A stretch of DNA of 32,854 nt, taken from NCBI GenBank assembly GCA_024220525.1, contig JAMYWO010000223.1:36375-69228 (forward strand), in the 5' to 3' direction. This document shows, piece after piece, positions 29,845 through 32,854 of this stretch; within the stretch, counting starts at the first letter, position 1; every line of letters begins with the position of its first letter. The notes beneath the pieces were generated by a model that was not told where the DNA came from, searched no databases, and worked only from the letters and a program-made list of their open reading frames with translations. The stretch is from Cochliopodium minus. Its lineage: Eukaryota > Discosea > Himatismenida > Cochliopodiidae. The position numbers and the translations under genes were made by a program.

Positions 29845-32695
29845 TTAGTTAAAATAAGAAGAATTCACAACTTCATTTTCACAGGCTGTACAAATTGGAT
29901 TGGATCCTCTCAAACATGGAACATTCAAACCAATCTTGTTGACACAACTCTCACAAAAGACTTGACCACAAAAATGACAATTCACTGGTTTCTTTGATAA
30001 GAGTCCACTCAACTTGTTATTACAAGTAGATGTCGAACATTTTTTGACACCAACAGGAGTCTTGAGTTCAAGTGAGAATTTGGTTTTGATACAAGGACTG
30101 CAAACTCTTTGTGGATCTTTGAAATTGTTGATAAATATTTTCCATGTACAATTTTCGCAAAAATGGTCTCCACAAACTAAAATTTTCATAAAAAAAAAAA
30201 TAATTAAAAATAAGAATAATAAAGTTTTTAGGATTTACCTTTGCATTCTTTTTTTGATTTTCCACTTATTTTGGTTTTGCAAGTTGAACAATTATTCGAA
30301 CTCTCTATTTTCTCAGGTAAAAGAGTAACTTTTCTGTAGCAAGGGGCACAAACTTTTTCATTTTTCAAAGAACCAGTTTTGTAAAGAAGGATATTATTGG
30401 AACAGCAATCTTTGCAGAAAAATTTGACGCAATTCTGACAAGGAACAGGTCTATAAAAGATTAATAATTAATTTTTAAAAAGAATTTTTTAATAAAAAAC
30501 AAAAAAATTTACCCTTTAAAAGTTGAAAATTTTGTTTTACAGCCTTCACATTCTTTTGGATCTTTGTCGAATTGGATGTCAGTTACTTCAGAAGGCAAGT
30601 TTTCAGTCTTGAAATTGGGGTTTTTCTCATTTTTGGGTTTTTCTGAAACTTCCAAGAAAGGAAAGGAAATGTGGGAAAGTTCTGTGATGGAAATTTGAGT
30701 TCCTTTTTTCTTCTCCCTTTCTGTGCTGTTAAGAATTTTATTTGTAATTGGTTCCCTTCTCTTTTTTTCTTGTTTGTTTGAGTATTTATTGTCCAATTTC
30801 AGAAACTTTTAATTAGCAATTAAAAAATAATAAAAAAATTAAAATGATCATTTTTAAGAAGATTTGAAAATAAAAAATAAAAAAACTAATTTTTTTTTAA
30901 ATGAATAAAGTCTCCCTATTTTACAATGAAAGAAAAAAAATAAATCAATCAAAAATTAATTATTAAATAAATCAAAACTAAGAATTGAAACAAATAAATA
31001 AAAAGAAGAATTAAAATAAAAACATGAATTCAAATTGAAATAATGGAAATATTGAAATAAATTTTTTTTTTTTTAAAAATGAAAAAATGAAAATAAATTT
31101 AAATGAATCAAAAATAATTTTTTTTTAAACAAAAATCAAAACAAATAAATTAATAAAAAAATAAAAAATTATTGTTACTCTGTAGATATTTTCTCTTATT
31201 ATGGCCAACTCATTCTTTTTTTCAGAACTGTCAAAAAATCCAGACTGTCCTTTCACCAATTTACTTGTATATACAAGTTGGGAGATTCTGTTGATAGCGG
31301 AGGCAGGGTCTTCCATTTTTTTGAGGAATTTGTTGGAGTCTATTTGATTGACGTTTGCTCCAGAAAAAGAGTTGAATTCATCTTCTGATGAAATTGTTTT
31401 GGTTTCATTGAAAAGCTCTGAATTTAAATCCTAAAAAAAATTTATGAACAATAAAAATAAGATAAAATAAAAAATTAATATAAATTTAATAAAAGATTAA
31501 AAATTAAAAATTAAAAATTAAAATTTAAAAAAAATAAAAATCAAATTAATAAATGAAATAAAGTTGAAATTTTTATTAATAGAAAAAAAAATAAGATTAT
31601 CAAAATATTGATTAAAAAAATAAAAAATTAAATTTGACTTTAAAAAATAAAAATTTAAATATTTTAAGAAAATCATAAATAAAATATTAATAATAAAATA
31701 TTAAAGAATTAAATTAATAAAAATTAGAAAAGACTTTACTTTAGAAATGCATTTAATAGCACAAGCAAACTCATTGAATTTAGGCAAGTTCATATCAAAA
31801 GAATATTTGTACTCCAAAAATAATTCTTCTTGCATCGTGATGCAGATGAGTTCTGTCATACTCAACAAAGATCCGTTTGAGAGTTTTATTTTCCATGTGT
31901 TCACTTTGTTTTTGCTTTCAATCAAAAATACTCTGTGTGAAATTGATGATCCTTTTTAAATAAAAAAAAAATTAAAAAAAATTAAAAAAATTAAAAAAAT
32001 TAAAAAAATTAAAAAAATTAAAAAAATTAAAAAAAAAAATTAATTAAAAAAATTAAAAATTAAAATTAAAATAAAAAATTAAATAAAAAAATATTGATAG
32101 TTAATTTTTTTTTTTTACCCAATAAAAATCCACATAAAGCAGAAAAAAGGGGAGATTCACAAGAAATCACTTGATTATCGAGAGAATCAATGACGACATG
32201 TCCGTTTTGTTGAATGGGAATGTTTTCGAGAGGGATGTCATCCAACACAACTTTTTCAGTGAAATTTCTTGTTTGTTGAGAATGAAAAGTCTTTTCGTTT
32301 TGAAGAAGATTTTCATCAACATTTTTCGAGAACCATTGTTCAAATTCTTTAAAAAATTTTTTTTTTAAAATAAAATTATTAAAATAATTAAAATTAAATT
32401 TTTTAAAATTATTAAAATTATTAAAATTATTAAAATTAAATTTTTTTTTTTTTTTTAACCTTTTGTTCCTATGTTTGAAGTATTTTCTTTTTTCATACAA
32501 ATAAATTTGGTAGTTTTTGGTAATGGACACTTCATTACGTCGAGAACACCATAGTAGTATTTGGCAGTGGCGTAATGGTCGAATCTCATGTTTATCTGTT
32601 TCACTCTGTATTGGAAAAGAAAATCTGTTTTTTCTAATTCATTGATCACATTTTGAGCTTCTGTTAGTGCATCCTCTGTTTTAGGTTTCGAAATT
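29845..32695 (-). CDS. Protein with three tandem FYVE-like zinc fingers, 5' end outside window
   Basis: Seven exons are visible (32695-32460, 32346-32119, 31951-31740, 31430-31179, 30805-30513, 30450-30239, 30176-29845), all in phase; the first starts with an acceptor, so more exons lie beyond the right edge. About 588 residues are visible. The N-terminal half (VINELEKTDFLFQYRVKQIN; GFLLGSSISHRVFLIE) is unassigned and could be a folded globular domain. The C-terminal ~230 residues hold three successive eight-Cys FYVE-type fingers: CEGCKTKFSTFKGPVPCQNC with FFCKDC; CSTCKTKISGKSKKECKVCG with HFCENC; and CSTSTCNNKL with NCHFCGQVFCESC. None has the basic (R/K)(R/K)HHCR patch that binds PI3P, so lipid binding is doubtful; protein binding at membranes is as likely. 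A damaged copy of part of exon 5 lies at 4804-4924. Confidence 0.82.
31960..32045. repeat. Tandem ATTAAAAAA nonamer repeat in an intron
   Basis: About six copies of a 9-bp unit (ATTAAAAAA) in tandem, in the intron between exons 32346-32119 and 31951-31740 of the FYVE-like gene. Confidence 0.85.
32347..32459. repeat. ATTATTAAA-type tandem repeat intron
   Basis: This intron of the FYVE-like gene is built mainly of ATTATTAAA/ATTAAATTT-type 9-bp units. In one frame it stays open and yields Asn/Phe runs that are not protein. Confidence 0.75.
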
Positions 32696-32784
32696 CTATT
32701 TCAAAAAGATTTTTTAATTTAAAATAAATTTTATTTTATTAACTATATTTAAATTGTAAAATATATTTCAAAAGAAATGAAATT

Positions 32785-32854
32785 TAAAAAATAAAAAATA
32801 AAAAATAAAAAATAAAAAATAAAAAATAAAAAATAAAAAATAAAAAATAAAAAA
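32785..32854. repeat. (AAAAAT)n array at the right edge
   Basis: At least ten tandem AAAAAT hexamers run into the end of the window. This is the same repeat as at 7136-7330 and is a likely place for the contig to have broken. Confidence 0.9.

Noticed and set aside
1-32854. Alternative genetic code
   Set aside because: TAA and TGA both terminate well-supported genes (for example TAA at 10388 and TGA at 19321) and neither is needed as sense inside any exon.
1-32854. tRNA or rRNA genes, transposases or reverse transcriptases
   Set aside because: No GC-richer tRNA-like arms, rRNA words or mobile-element protein motifs were seen in exons or spacers.

Overview
This window is nuclear DNA from a very AT-rich, intron-rich, single-celled eukaryote. 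The evidence is dense GT-AG introns of mostly 50-300 nt made of A/T homopolymers, exons that are clearly more GC-rich than their surroundings, Asn/Lys-rich low-complexity proteins, and purely eukaryotic families (E2/F-box, RCC1 repeats, PH and FYVE-like domains, C4-methylsterol oxidase). TAA and TGA both act as terminators, so the standard code fits. I cannot name the species. An amoeboid or flagellate protist such as Anaeramoeba or a heterolobosean would fit, but this is only a guess. About 17 genes occupy 33 kb. I rebuilt the exon chains by hand, requiring canonical splice sites, phase agreement and family homology.

Left part (1-9495). A minus-strand gene runs off the left edge and encodes a zinc ribbon, a PH domain and a long collagen-like Gly-rich tail split over a dozen mostly tiny exons. 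A divergent coiled-coil gene follows. Next come a decayed copy of one exon of the FYVE-like gene found 26 kb further on, a C4-methylsterol-oxidase-like gene, and a flavin-reductase-like gene with a 10-nt microexon. The last of these is interrupted by an (AAAAAT)n array that carries the window's only unresolved base.

Middle part (9496-19323). A plus-strand gene fuses a CUE-like ubiquitin-binding helix bundle to a TARG1/OARD1 macro domain (ADP-ribosyl-glutamate hydrolase). It converges, 79 bp apart, on a 911-aa protein that joins a ubiquitin-conjugating E2 domain to an F-box-like region and a helical C-terminal domain. Then come a Cys-type glutathione transferase, an RCC1-repeat gene with a decayed 3' extension, and a divergent alpha/beta hydrolase.

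Right part (19639-32854). This holds a 13-exon Xaa-Pro aminopeptidase, a divergent universal stress protein, an 8-exon T4 Rnl1-like RNA ligase, two single-pass membrane proteins with low-complexity tails, a 64-aa DASH/Duo1-like coiled coil, and a partial gene with three tandem FYVE-like zinc fingers running off the right edge.

The most notable observations are the CUE-TARG1 fusion beside the E2-F-box fusion, the collagen-like gene whose exon borders cut glycine codons in phase 1, widespread conserved microexons (9-25 nt), and a few introns that seem to need GC or GA donors.
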